Shown one piece after another: positions 34,974-43,077 of a stretch of DNA of 64,000 nt; position 1 is the stretch's first letter, and the number at the start of each line of letters is the position of its first letter. The notes under the pieces are model-generated. The model made no database searches. It was given only the letters and a program-made list of their open reading frames with translations, and had not been told where the DNA came from. Source of the stretch: an uncultured Litoreibacter sp. (GTDB taxonomy: Bacteria > Pseudomonadota > Alphaproteobacteria > Rhodobacterales > Rhodobacteraceae); NCBI GenBank assembly GCA_947494645.1, contig CANLVO010000001.1, forward strand, positions 1,364,001 through 1,428,000, in the 5' to 3' direction. Both the position numbers and the translations under genes were made by a program.

Positions 34974-37187
34974 GTGCGCACACTTACAACTGAGCAAACG
35001 ACCCATCCCGTTCTGATTTTCTGGATCATTGCGGGCTGGGTCGGGTTCTTCCTCCTCCCCTGGTACGGGGTGGAGGATTTCTTTACGTTTGAATGGCTCA
35101 TCGACGGCTACCCGTTTGATGAAGATTACGCCCCTGCCGCCTTTCTGATTGGGCAAGGCGAAAAGCTGTGGCTGACGCCCATGTTTCTTGGGTTGTTGTT
35201 GCCTTTGCTGGCTTTGGGGCGGCGCAAGACCGATCCAATTTATGCGAAACTGCTGATCGCCGCGGGCGCCATTGGCTTCGGCTGGCTGATCCTGCAGGGC
35301 TTTACCATCGGCATCCGCGGCTGGAATTTCGAATGGGCCAAAGCCCTGTTCGGAGAGCTTGGCGACCGCCAATTTGGCATGGGCTACGGCGCGCTGATCT
35401 GCGCCTCGGCCTTCCTGTTCCTCTTCACCCAAGGCATCGCTGCCCGCGGTGCTATCAATGGCGACGTCTTCGTCGTCAGCGCCATTGGCGGCGTCGTGGT
35501 GATCGTCACCGCATTCGTGTTCTTCCCTATTGCCAAGATGCTGACCGCTGCATTTATCACGGAGGACGGGGGATATTCGGCGGGCGTCTTCGCCTCCAAG
35601 TTTTTCGACGACCGGCTATGGGGTTTGGGGTGTCTGTCCGGCGGGCGCTGTGGCGTGGCCTGGAATTCTTTGTTCCTTGCGGTGCTGGTCGGCTTGATCA
35701 CCACGGTTTTGGGCCTGATCTTCGCGCTAGTCGTGACCCGCTCTGGCTTCCGCTACAAACGTGCGTTGCGTGCATTAACGGTGCTGCCGATCATCACGCC
35801 TCCCTTCGTCATTGGTCTCGCGCTGATCTTGCTCTTTGGTCTTTCCGGCTCGGTCACCGTTTTCTTCTCCGATATGTTCGGCATCCAGCCGACCCGCTGG
35901 CTCTATGGCTTGCCCGGCATCCTAATCGCCCAAACACTCGCCTTCACCCCCATCGCCTTTCTGGTGCTGATCGGCGTGGTTGAGGGCGTCTCCCCTTCCA
36001 TGGAGGAAGCCGCACAGACCCTCCGTGCCTCCAAATGGCAGGTGTTCAAAACCGTGTCCCTACCGTTGATGCGCCCTGGTCTGGCGAATGCGTTCCTTTT
36101 GGGCTTCATCGAAAGCATGGCAGATTTTGGCAACCCGTTGGTGCTTGGCGGCAATTACGATGTGCTTTCGACGGAGATCTTCTTCGCCATCGTCGGCGCA
36201 CAGTATGACCAAGGCAAAGCCGCCGTGCTGGCCATGGTGCTGCTGTGTTTCACGCTGGGTGCTTTCTACGCGCAGCGCTTCTGGCTGGGCAAGAAAAGCT
36301 ACACCACCGTTTCGGGCAAAGGCGACAGCGGCGTGCACCCACATATGCCTCGTGCGCTGTCGATCCCGGTCTTGGCAATGGCCATGATCTGGGCCGCATT
36401 CACAATGGTGGTCTATGTGATGATTTTCTACGGCTCGGTTGTCGAGCTTTGGGGGGTCAACAACACGCTCACACTGAAGCACTACGTCACTGCGTTCTCG
36501 TTCCGCATCGAAGACAGCGGTATTCGCTGGTCAGGTGCGGCTTGGGACAGCTTCTGGACAACCCTGAAAATCGCAGCCATCGCGGCACCACTGACAGCCA
36601 TTGTCGGCCTGATCACAGCCTACCTGCTGACCCGCCAAACATTCGCGGGCAAGAACGCGTTCGAGTTTGGCACGATGCTGTCTTTTGCCATCCCCGGAAC
36701 GGTCATCGGCGTCAGCTACATCCTCGCCTTCAACGTGCCCCCTGTAGAGATAACCGGAACCGGCATCATCCTCGTCGTCAGCTTTATCTTCCGAAATATG
36801 CCGGTGGGCGTGCGGGCGGGCATCGCGTCGATGTCTCAGCTGGACAAATCGCTCGACGAAAGCTCCCTCACATTGGGCGCGAACTCATGGCAAACCTTCC
36901 GCCGCATCATCTTGCCGCTGCTCAGGCCCGCTATTTTGGCCGCGCTCGTCTACAGCTTTGTGCGTGCCATGACGGCTATTTCTGCCGTGATCTTCCTCGT
37001 CAGCGCAGAATACGACATGGCCACCAGCTACATCATCGGCCGGGTGGAAAATAATGATTATGGCCTTGCGATTGCCTACTCCACGACGCTGATCTTCGTC
37101 ATGCTGTCGGTCGTGGCGCTGATGCAGTTCATCGTTGGCCGCACAGAAATCGGTCGCCGCATGACCCAATCACGTACCAATACATAA
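34974..37187 (+). CDS. Fused two-module ABC transporter permease
   Basis: A 737-residue inner-membrane protein containing two BPD_transp_1 modules in one chain. The EAA loops are visible as EEAAQTLRASKWQVFKTVSLP in the first half and DESSLTLGANSWQTFRRIILP in the second. This duplicated layout is typical of FbpB-type ferric iron permeases. An extra N-terminal region of several helices (about residues 1-190) precedes the first module. It starts with GTG three bases after the binding-protein stop. Confidence 0.88.
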   Translation: MRTLTTEQTTHPVLIFWIIAGWVGFFLLPWYGVEDFFTFEWLIDGYPFDEDYAPAAFLIGQGEKLWLTPMFLGLLLPLLALGRRKTDPIYAKLLIAAGAIGFGWLILQGFTIGIRGWNFEWAKALFGELGDRQFGMGYGALICASAFLFLFTQGIAARGAINGDVFVVSAIGGVVVIVTAFVFFPIAKMLTAAFITEDGGYSAGVFASKFFDDRLWGLGCLSGGRCGVAWNSLFLAVLVGLITTVLGLIFALVVTRSGFRYKRALRALTVLPIITPPFVIGLALILLFGLSGSVTVFFSDMFGIQPTRWLYGLPGILIAQTLAFTPIAFLVLIGVVEGVSPSMEEAAQTLRASKWQVFKTVSLPLMRPGLANAFLLGFIESMADFGNPLVLGGNYDVLSTEIFFAIVGAQYDQGKAAVLAMVLLCFTLGAFYAQRFWLGKKSYTTVSGKGDSGVHPHMPRALSIPVLAMAMIWAAFTMVVYVMIFYGSVVELWGVNNTLTLKHYVTAFSFRIEDSGIRWSGAAWDSFWTTLKIAAIAAPLTAIVGLITAYLLTRQTFAGKNAFEFGTMLSFAIPGTVIGVSYILAFNVPPVEITGTGIILVVSFIFRNMPVGVRAGIASMSQLDKSLDESSLTLGANSWQTFRRIILPLLRPAILAALVYSFVRAMTAISAVIFLVSAEYDMATSYIIGRVENNDYGLAIAYSTTLIFVMLSVVALMQFIVGRTEIGRRMTQSRTNT

Positions 37188-37196
37188 GGACGCCTG

Positions 37197-38270
37197 ATGA
37201 GCATCAATTCCAAAGCCGCCCCCGTCAGCTTCCGAAACGTGACCAAGGTCTATGGCACCGATGTGGTGGCCGTGGACGACATCAACCTTGAAATCGAAGC
37301 TGGCAAACTGGTCACCCTGCTTGGGCCTTCGGGCTGTGGCAAGACCACAACCCTGCGCATGATCGCAGGTCTGGAAATGGCAACCAAAGGCTCGATCCAT
37401 ATTGGCGACCGCGACGTGACGCTGTTGCCCGCAACCGACCGCGATGTCTCCATGGTGTTTCAAAGCTACGCGCTGTTTCCGCATATGTCGGTGATGGAGA
37501 ACGTGTCCTACGGGTTGGGCTTTTCCGGCTTCGACAAGTCCGAGACCAAAGACCGCGCCGCGCAGGGTCTCGATCTGGTGGGACTAAGGGGTTACGGCGA
37601 CCGCCTGCCGTCAGAACTGTCAGGCGGACAACAGCAGCGCGTGGCGGTCGCCCGGGCGCTGGTACTTGAACCCCAAGTTCTGCTGTTTGACGAGCCGCTT
37701 TCCAACCTTGATGCCAAGCTCCGTCGTCAGGTGCGCGAGGAAATCCGCGACATCCAGCAAAACCTCGGCCTCACAGTCGTCTACGTGACCCATGATCAAG
37801 AGGAGGCGCTCGCCGTCTCGGACGAGATCGTGGTCATGCGCAACGCATCCATCGCGCAAATTGGCAGCCCCAGAGACCTATATGACGCACCCGCCGACCG
37901 CTTTGTGGCGGATTTCATCGGCGAGGCAAATATCATCCCGTGCGAGATCACATCTGTCAGCAAAGATGTGGCGACCATCAAGATCGATGCGTTCACTCAT
38001 AAGCTGCCCGCCCGCGGCCTGCCTGTTGGCCCTGCGGCCTTGGCGGTGCGTCCTACCCGGTTGAAACTTGGCGCAAAAACCGGAATGAAGATGACGCTGC
38101 AAAAAGCGACCTATGTTGGAAGCCGCATGGAATACACGTTGAAAGCAGGTTTCGGTGAGGTCTTCGCTGTAAGCGAAGACGTCGACACGCCCCTCGAGCC
38201 CGGTGCCGACATAATGGTCGGGCTCGACGCCATTGGCCCCGTTCTGCTGCCGCCAGATCAGTCCCACTAG
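37197..38270 (+). CDS. ABC transporter ATP-binding protein (FbpC/PotA type)
   Basis: A 357-residue ATPase for the preceding permease. Walker A is GPSGCGKTT (43-51), the signature LSGGQQQRVAVARAL, and Walker B VLLFDEPLSNLD. The switch histidine is in YVTHDQEEA. A C-terminal TOBE-like domain follows (about residues 240-350), as in FbpC, CysA and PotA. It starts nine bases after the permease stop, so all three genes form one operon. Substrate is inferred to be ferric iron. Confidence 0.9.
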   Translation: MSINSKAAPVSFRNVTKVYGTDVVAVDDINLEIEAGKLVTLLGPSGCGKTTTLRMIAGLEMATKGSIHIGDRDVTLLPATDRDVSMVFQSYALFPHMSVMENVSYGLGFSGFDKSETKDRAAQGLDLVGLRGYGDRLPSELSGGQQQRVAVARALVLEPQVLLFDEPLSNLDAKLRRQVREEIRDIQQNLGLTVVYVTHDQEEALAVSDEIVVMRNASIAQIGSPRDLYDAPADRFVADFIGEANIIPCEITSVSKDVATIKIDAFTHKLPARGLPVGPAALAVRPTRLKLGAKTGMKMTLQKATYVGSRMEYTLKAGFGEVFAVSEDVDTPLEPGADIMVGLDAIGPVLLPPDQSH

Positions 38271-38364
38271 GCCGCTTCGGCATTCTTCGACAGTCCTTTC
38301 GGTTTTTCTTGAAAATCCCTCGAAGTGTTTCGACATATCAAGGCGCAAATCGGGGAAATACACT

Positions 38365-38445
38365 ATGGCTCAAAATCCGACACGTCTGGATCGCTCCAGC
38401 GATGTGATAACCTGCGGCTATTTGTGTGTCTGGGCTTTCTCATGA
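38365..38445 (+). CDS. Possible 26-codon upstream leader ORF
   Basis: A short frame (MAQNPTRLDRSSDVITCGYL...) starts with ATG after GGGGA. It ends in TGA, overlapping the ATG of the ureidoglycolate lyase gene in the four-base ATGA pattern. This could be a translationally coupled leader peptide. No homologue is recognised and composition is uninformative; the overlap may be chance. Confidence 0.3.
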   Translation: MAQNPTRLDRSSDVITCGYLCVWAFS

Positions 38446-38927
38446 TCATTGCCACCCCACTGTCCCAATCCGCGTTCGCCGAGTATGGCGACGTGTTGGA
38501 GGCTGTGGGGACGCCGGACAAGATAATCAATCAGGGGCTTTGTGGCCGTCACCATGACTTGGCTTCAACAGATTTCGGCACGGGTCGCGCAGGCATAAGC
38601 GTCTTTGACGCCGAGGCCCGCAGCCTGCCCTATACCCTCGACATGATGGAGCGGCACCCGGAAGGCTCGCAGGCCTTTATTCCGATGCATCAAAACCCGT
38701 ATCTGGTGGTAGTTGCAAAGGACAAGAGCGGCGTGCCAGACATGCCTCAAGCCTTCATCGCTCAACCGGGCCAAGGCGTGAACTATCGACGCAACACGTG
38801 GCACGGGGTTCTGACGCCCCTGCACGCACCGGGCCTTTTTGCTGTGATCGACCGCATCGGGGACGGCGACAATTTGGAAGAACACTGGTTCGATAAGCCT
38901 TGGAAGATTGGACTGAAAGACGACTAG
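38442..38927 (+). CDS. allA: Ureidoglycolate lyase
   Basis: A 161-residue AllA-type cupin lyase. Diagnostic segments are SAFAEYGDVLEAVGTPDKIIN, the QAFIPMHQNPYLVVVA core and NYRRNTWHGVLTPL. It splits ureidoglycolate into glyoxylate and urea in allantoin breakdown. The ATG at 38442 sits seven residues before the conserved AFAEYGD; a longer frame upstream has no family match. It precedes a nucleobase permease and, on the opposite strand, (S)-ureidoglycine aminohydrolase, giving a ureide-catabolism group. Confidence 0.88.
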   Translation: MIIATPLSQSAFAEYGDVLEAVGTPDKIINQGLCGRHHDLASTDFGTGRAGISVFDAEARSLPYTLDMMERHPEGSQAFIPMHQNPYLVVVAKDKSGVPDMPQAFIAQPGQGVNYRRNTWHGVLTPLHAPGLFAVIDRIGDGDNLEEHWFDKPWKIGLKDD

Positions 38928-38979
38928 AGCCGCCGCAAGAGCGGCATATCAAGAGACTGTGTTAGGGGAGAAACAACAC

Positions 38980-40350
38980 ATGGCTGACAACTCGATCGGG
39001 ACGCGCGAGCAACTCCGCGACCCAAATTACACGCCCGCCTTGGGCAAAGCGATCCCGCTTGGGATACAGCATGTGCTGGCGATGTTCGTCTCGAACGTTA
39101 CGCCTGCTATCATCATCGCAGGTGTGGCGGGCTTCGGCTTTGGCGCACCCAATGCAGACATCCCGGCGCTGATCTACCTGATCCAGATGGCGATGCTGTT
39201 TGCCGGGGTGGCCACGCTCATTCAGACCATCGGCATGGGTCCCGTGGGCGCCAAACTGCCCATTGTGCAGGGCACCAGCTTTGCATTTCTTCCCGTGATG
39301 ATCCCCGCAATGATCGGCGCAGGCACTGCCGGGCTGGCCGGTCTGATGACCGGCGTGGTGATTGGGGGGCTGTTTCACGCCTGCCTCGGGCTGTTTGTTG
39401 GCAAGATCCGCTTTGCCTTGCCGCCATTGGTCACCGGCCTGATCGTTTTGATGATCGGTCTGCTGTTGATCAAGGTTGGCATCGAATACGCAGCGGGTGG
39501 CGCGGGTGACTTCAACCGCGGCAAGCCTACATGGGGTGGGATTTCGAACTGGTTCCAAGCGGCTGTCGTGATCTTCGTCACACTGGGCCTCAAATTCTTC
39601 ACCCGTGGCCTGCTATCTGTCGCAGCCGTGCTCATAGGCCTGATTGCAGGCTACTTCGTTGCCTACGTGATGGGCGATGTGAACCTCGGCAATGTTGGCA
39701 ATGCAGGCTGGTTCCAGCTGCCAAGCCCCTTCAAATTCGGGTTCGAGATCAACTGGGCCATCATCATCGGGATGTGCCTGATGGCGTTCATTTCCGCCAT
39801 TGAAACAGTGGGTGATGTCTCTGGCATTACCAAAGGCGGTGCGGGACGCGAGGCCACAGATGCCGAGGTCACAGGAGCTACATATGCGGACGGTCTGGGC
39901 TCGGCCATCGCCGGTGTCTTTGGCTCCTTGCCGAACACCTCCTTCAGCCAGAACGTCGGCCTGATCGCCATGACCGGCGTGATGAGCCGCCACGTGGTGA
40001 CCATTGGTGCGATCTTCCTGATCATCTGCGGCCTGATCCCGAAAGTGGGCGCAGTCATCAACTCCGTCCCGATCCAGGTGCTGGGCGGCGGCGTGATCGT
40101 GATGTTCGGAATGGTGGCGGCCGCGGGCGCATCAATGCTGTCTGACGTGAACTGGAACAGCCGCAACATGGTGATCTTCGCCGTGGCTTTGTCTGTAGGC
40201 CTTGGCCTGCAGCAGGTGCCTGACGCCATGGCATTTCTCGGGGACACGGCGCGCATCTTGCTAACCTCTGGCCTGTTGCCAGCGGCATTCATTGCAATCG
40301 TCCTCAACCTGGTGCTGCCAGAGGAGCTGTCCACGGGCAAGAAAGACTAA
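38980..40350 (+). CDS. Nucleobase:cation symporter-2 family permease (uracil/xanthine type)
   Basis: A 456-residue NCS2 permease with about 12-14 transmembrane helices. Family marks are GIQHVLAMFVSNVTP, the AFISAIETVGDVSGITKGG helix with the conserved acidic residue, and GSLPNTSFSQNVGLIAMTGV. NAT/NCS2 members carry uracil, xanthine or urate with protons. Its neighbours suggest urate, xanthine or a ureide. GGGGAG precedes the ATG at 38980. A strong terminator follows. Confidence 0.88.
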   Translation: MADNSIGTREQLRDPNYTPALGKAIPLGIQHVLAMFVSNVTPAIIIAGVAGFGFGAPNADIPALIYLIQMAMLFAGVATLIQTIGMGPVGAKLPIVQGTSFAFLPVMIPAMIGAGTAGLAGLMTGVVIGGLFHACLGLFVGKIRFALPPLVTGLIVLMIGLLLIKVGIEYAAGGAGDFNRGKPTWGGISNWFQAAVVIFVTLGLKFFTRGLLSVAAVLIGLIAGYFVAYVMGDVNLGNVGNAGWFQLPSPFKFGFEINWAIIIGMCLMAFISAIETVGDVSGITKGGAGREATDAEVTGATYADGLGSAIAGVFGSLPNTSFSQNVGLIAMTGVMSRHVVTIGAIFLIICGLIPKVGAVINSVPIQVLGGGVIVMFGMVAAAGASMLSDVNWNSRNMVIFAVALSVGLGLQQVPDAMAFLGDTARILLTSGLLPAAFIAIVLNLVLPEELSTGKKD

Positions 40351-40381
40351 GTCTGAGACAACACCGTCAGAACAACAAAAG

Positions 40382-40415
40382 AAAGGCGCGCCCAACCCGG
40401 CGCGCCTTTCCTTTT
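40382..40415. terminator. Bidirectional terminator between permease and ureidoglycine aminohydrolase
   Basis: An 11-base-pair perfect stem AAAGGCGCGCC/GGCGCGCCTTT around a CAACCC loop. It is followed by a T-rich tail on the plus strand and preceded by A-rich sequence, which serves the minus strand. It lies between convergent genes. Confidence 0.85.
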
Positions 40416-40432
40416 GCCTTGTTGTGACAGGC

Positions 40433-41266
40433 TTAACGCCGCGCCGCTGGCAACGTCATATGGCGGTTCACATCCTTGTAAAGCAGATAGCGAAACGGGC
40501 CCGGCCCGCCTGCATAGCAAGCTTGCGGGCAGAATGCGCGCAGCCACATATAGTCCCCCGCCTCCACTTCGATCCAATCTTGGTTCAGCCGATACACGGC
40601 CTTGCCCTCCAACACGTACAAGCCATGCTCCATTACATGCGTTTCGCAAAATGGGATCACCGCGCCCGGTTGAAACGTCACAATAGTCACATGCATGTCG
40701 TGTCGCATGTCTGACGGGTCAACGAACCGGGTCGTCGCCCATTTGCCATCCGTCTCAGGCATCACCGTCGGCGCAACCTCCGCCTCATTGGTCACAAAGG
40801 CTTCTGGCCGTTCAAGCCCGTCTACCGCCTCAAAGCTCTTGCGTATCCAATGGAACCGCGTCACCGCCTTGCTGTTGTTCAGAAGCGTCCAATTGGCCCC
40901 GGCGGGCAAATAGGCATAGCCCCCCTCCTCCAGCACATGCGTCTTTCCCTCGATTGTCAGGGTGAAGCCGCCCTCGACCACGAACAAAACCCCTTCTGCC
41001 AGCGCATCAAGCTCAGGACGCTCGCTGCCGCCACCGGGCTGCACCTCCATGATGTATTGCGAGAAGGTTTCCGCAAACCCGCTGAGCGGGCGTGACAGCA
41101 CCCAAAGCCGTGTCCCCACCCAAAACGGAAGAAAGCTGGTGACGATATCGCGCATCGTGCCCTTGGGAATAACAGCGTAGGCATCCGTGAAGACGGCACG
41201 GTCTGTGAGCAGCGTATGTTGGTCCGGATGTCCCCCTGATGGTGCGTAGTAGCTTGGTTTGGTCAT
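40433..41266 (-). CDS. allE: (S)-ureidoglycine aminohydrolase (bicupin)
   Basis: A 277-residue two-cupin protein. The first cupin (about residues 55-135) shows VLFVVEGGFTLTIEG. The second (about 185-265) has the metal ligands in PFCETHVMEHGLYVLEG, including the conserved Glu and His residues, and ends with RAFCPQACYAGGPG, typical of ureidoglycine aminohydrolase (YlbA/UGHY). It converts (S)-ureidoglycine to (S)-ureidoglycolate, the substrate of AllA nearby. AGGAG lies upstream of the ATG. It is divergent from the sox operon. Confidence 0.88.
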   Translation of the reverse strand: MTKPSYYAPSGGHPDQHTLLTDRAVFTDAYAVIPKGTMRDIVTSFLPFWVGTRLWVLSRPLSGFAETFSQYIMEVQPGGGSERPELDALAEGVLFVVEGGFTLTIEGKTHVLEEGGYAYLPAGANWTLLNNSKAVTRFHWIRKSFEAVDGLERPEAFVTNEAEVAPTVMPETDGKWATTRFVDPSDMRHDMHVTIVTFQPGAVIPFCETHVMEHGLYVLEGKAVYRLNQDWIEVEAGDYMWLRAFCPQACYAGGPGPFRYLLYKDVNRHMTLPAARR

Positions 41267-41481
41267 GGGAGGGCTCCTGAAATGCGGCCCCCAAGATCCC
41301 CCGAACCGGGTGCGGAACCAAGAGTGCGAATGACTAAAGGAGCGTTCGTCTTATTTTGATAGTCTGGCTACGCGGCCTGACGCGCTGGAACCAAAGGTCC
41401 GATTTGAACGTCCCGATGTCGGATATCATGCGGACAATGCGCACGGTTTAAAGGAAGCTGAGACAAGGGAGGTCTGATTCC

Positions 41482-42732
41482 ATGCGCTACTCCGGTTTCA
41501 AAGTCATCAAGGAAGCCCTGTCCGGCCACAAAGGTTGGACGCCCGCCTGGCGCGACCCTGAGCCTCAACCACATTACGATATTGTCATCATTGGCGGCGG
41601 CGGGCACGGGCTCGCAACCGCGCATTATCTGGCCAAGGTCTTTGATCAGAAAAAAGTCGCGGTCATCGAAAAGGGGTGGATTGGCGGCGGCAATGTCGGC
41701 CGGAACACGACAATCATCCGCTCCAACTACCTGCTCGACGGCAACGAGCCGTTTTACGAGTTCTCCCTCAAACTGTGGGAGGGACTGGAGCAAGACCTGA
41801 ACTACAACGCCATGGTCTCTCAGCGCGGGATTATGAATTTGATCCACTCGGACGCGCAACGTGACGCCTTTATCCGGCGCGGCAATGCGATGATGCTGAA
41901 CGGCGCGGATGCCGAATATCTTGATCTGCCAGCGATCAAAAAAGAATACCCTTTCCTCAACTTCAACGACGCGCGCTTCCCAATCAAAGGCGGTCTTGCC
42001 CAAAGACGCGGCGGCACCGTGCGCCATGACGCGGTGGCGTGGGGGTACGCCCGCAGTGCAGACAGTCGGGGCGTCGACATTATCCAGAACTGTGAAGTCA
42101 CCGGCTTCAAGATCCAGAACGGTAAGTGTCTTGGCGTCGAAACCTCCAAAGGCTTCATTGGTGCAAATCGCGTCGGCTGTGCGGTTGCAGGCTCCTCTGG
42201 CCGCCTGATGTCCAAGGCCGGCATGCGTCTGCCAATTGAAAGCCATGTGCTGCAAGCCTTTGTGTCCGAAGGGCTCAAACCCGTCCTGCCAGGCGTGATT
42301 ACCTTCGGCGCGGGTCACTTCTACGTCTCTCAGTCCGACAAGGGCGGCCTTGTCTTTGGCGGCGACATAGACGGCTACAACTCCTACGCGCAGCGTGGAA
42401 ATCTGCCGGTGGTCGAGGATGTTTGCGAAGGCGGCATGGCCATCATGCCTATGATCGGCCGCGCACGCCTGTTACGGATGTGGGGCGGCATCATGGACAT
42501 GTCGATGGACGGCTCGCCCATCATTGACCGCACCCATGTCGACGGGCTCTATTTCAATGGCGGTTGGTGCTATGGCGGCTTCAAAGCCACGCCCGCGTCG
42601 GGCTATGCCTTCGCGCATTTGCTCGCACGAGATGCACCTCATGAAACGGCCACCGCCTATCGCTTCAACAGGTTCGAAACGGGCCACATGATCGACGAAA
42701 AAGGGATGGGCAACCAGCCCAATCTGCACTGA
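41482..42732 (+). CDS. soxB: Sarcosine oxidase beta subunit
   Basis: A 416-residue flavoprotein subunit of heterotetrameric sarcosine oxidase. It has the dinucleotide fold DIVIIGGGGHGLATAHYLA (residues 33-51) for FAD and the VRHDAVAWGYAR segment (His182), which aligns with the FMN-anchoring histidine region of known beta subunits. It oxidatively demethylates sarcosine. GGGAGG precedes the ATG. It is the first gene of soxBDAG. Confidence 0.93.
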   Translation: MRYSGFKVIKEALSGHKGWTPAWRDPEPQPHYDIVIIGGGGHGLATAHYLAKVFDQKKVAVIEKGWIGGGNVGRNTTIIRSNYLLDGNEPFYEFSLKLWEGLEQDLNYNAMVSQRGIMNLIHSDAQRDAFIRRGNAMMLNGADAEYLDLPAIKKEYPFLNFNDARFPIKGGLAQRRGGTVRHDAVAWGYARSADSRGVDIIQNCEVTGFKIQNGKCLGVETSKGFIGANRVGCAVAGSSGRLMSKAGMRLPIESHVLQAFVSEGLKPVLPGVITFGAGHFYVSQSDKGGLVFGGDIDGYNSYAQRGNLPVVEDVCEGGMAIMPMIGRARLLRMWGGIMDMSMDGSPIIDRTHVDGLYFNGGWCYGGFKATPASGYAFAHLLARDAPHETATAYRFNRFETGHMIDEKGMGNQPNLH

Positions 42733-42792
42733 CCCGATGCTTCGTTTTAACAAGAATACTCACATCGCGACGCCGCTCAAAGGAGGCTCCGC

Positions 42793-43077
42793 ATGATCAT
42801 TGACCACCCCTTGCTTGGCCCGCGTGACAGTGCCGAATTCACCTATCTCGGGGACGCGGCCTTGATTGACCGCCCCGACCCGGACACCGCCAGCCCTCAA
42901 GACTGGCACGACTACGCCTACTTGCGTGACAACCCCGCAGGCAAACACCGCGAGCTGTGGTTTCATGAAGGCGGCGATCGATCCTGGTTGGTGGTCACTC
43001 GCGACACGCTTACCCACGAGATCACCTCCGTCGAAATCGCCCGCGACGTGGCCCGCAAACAGGGGCGCTCCAAATGA
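42793..43077 (+). CDS. soxD: Sarcosine oxidase delta subunit, cysteine-free variant
   Basis: A 94-residue SoxD. Classical delta subunits begin with a CPxCG-type zinc site; here the equivalent is MIIDHPLLGPRDSAEF, with no cysteine anywhere in the protein. The remainder (WHDYAYLRDNPAG, LWFHEGG, WLVVTRDTLTHEI) fits the family well. Zinc binding is therefore unlikely or different. AAAGGAGG precedes the ATG, and its last four bases overlap the soxA start. Confidence 0.9.
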   Translation: MIIDHPLLGPRDSAEFTYLGDAALIDRPDPDTASPQDWHDYAYLRDNPAGKHRELWFHEGGDRSWLVVTRDTLTHEITSVEIARDVARKQGRSK

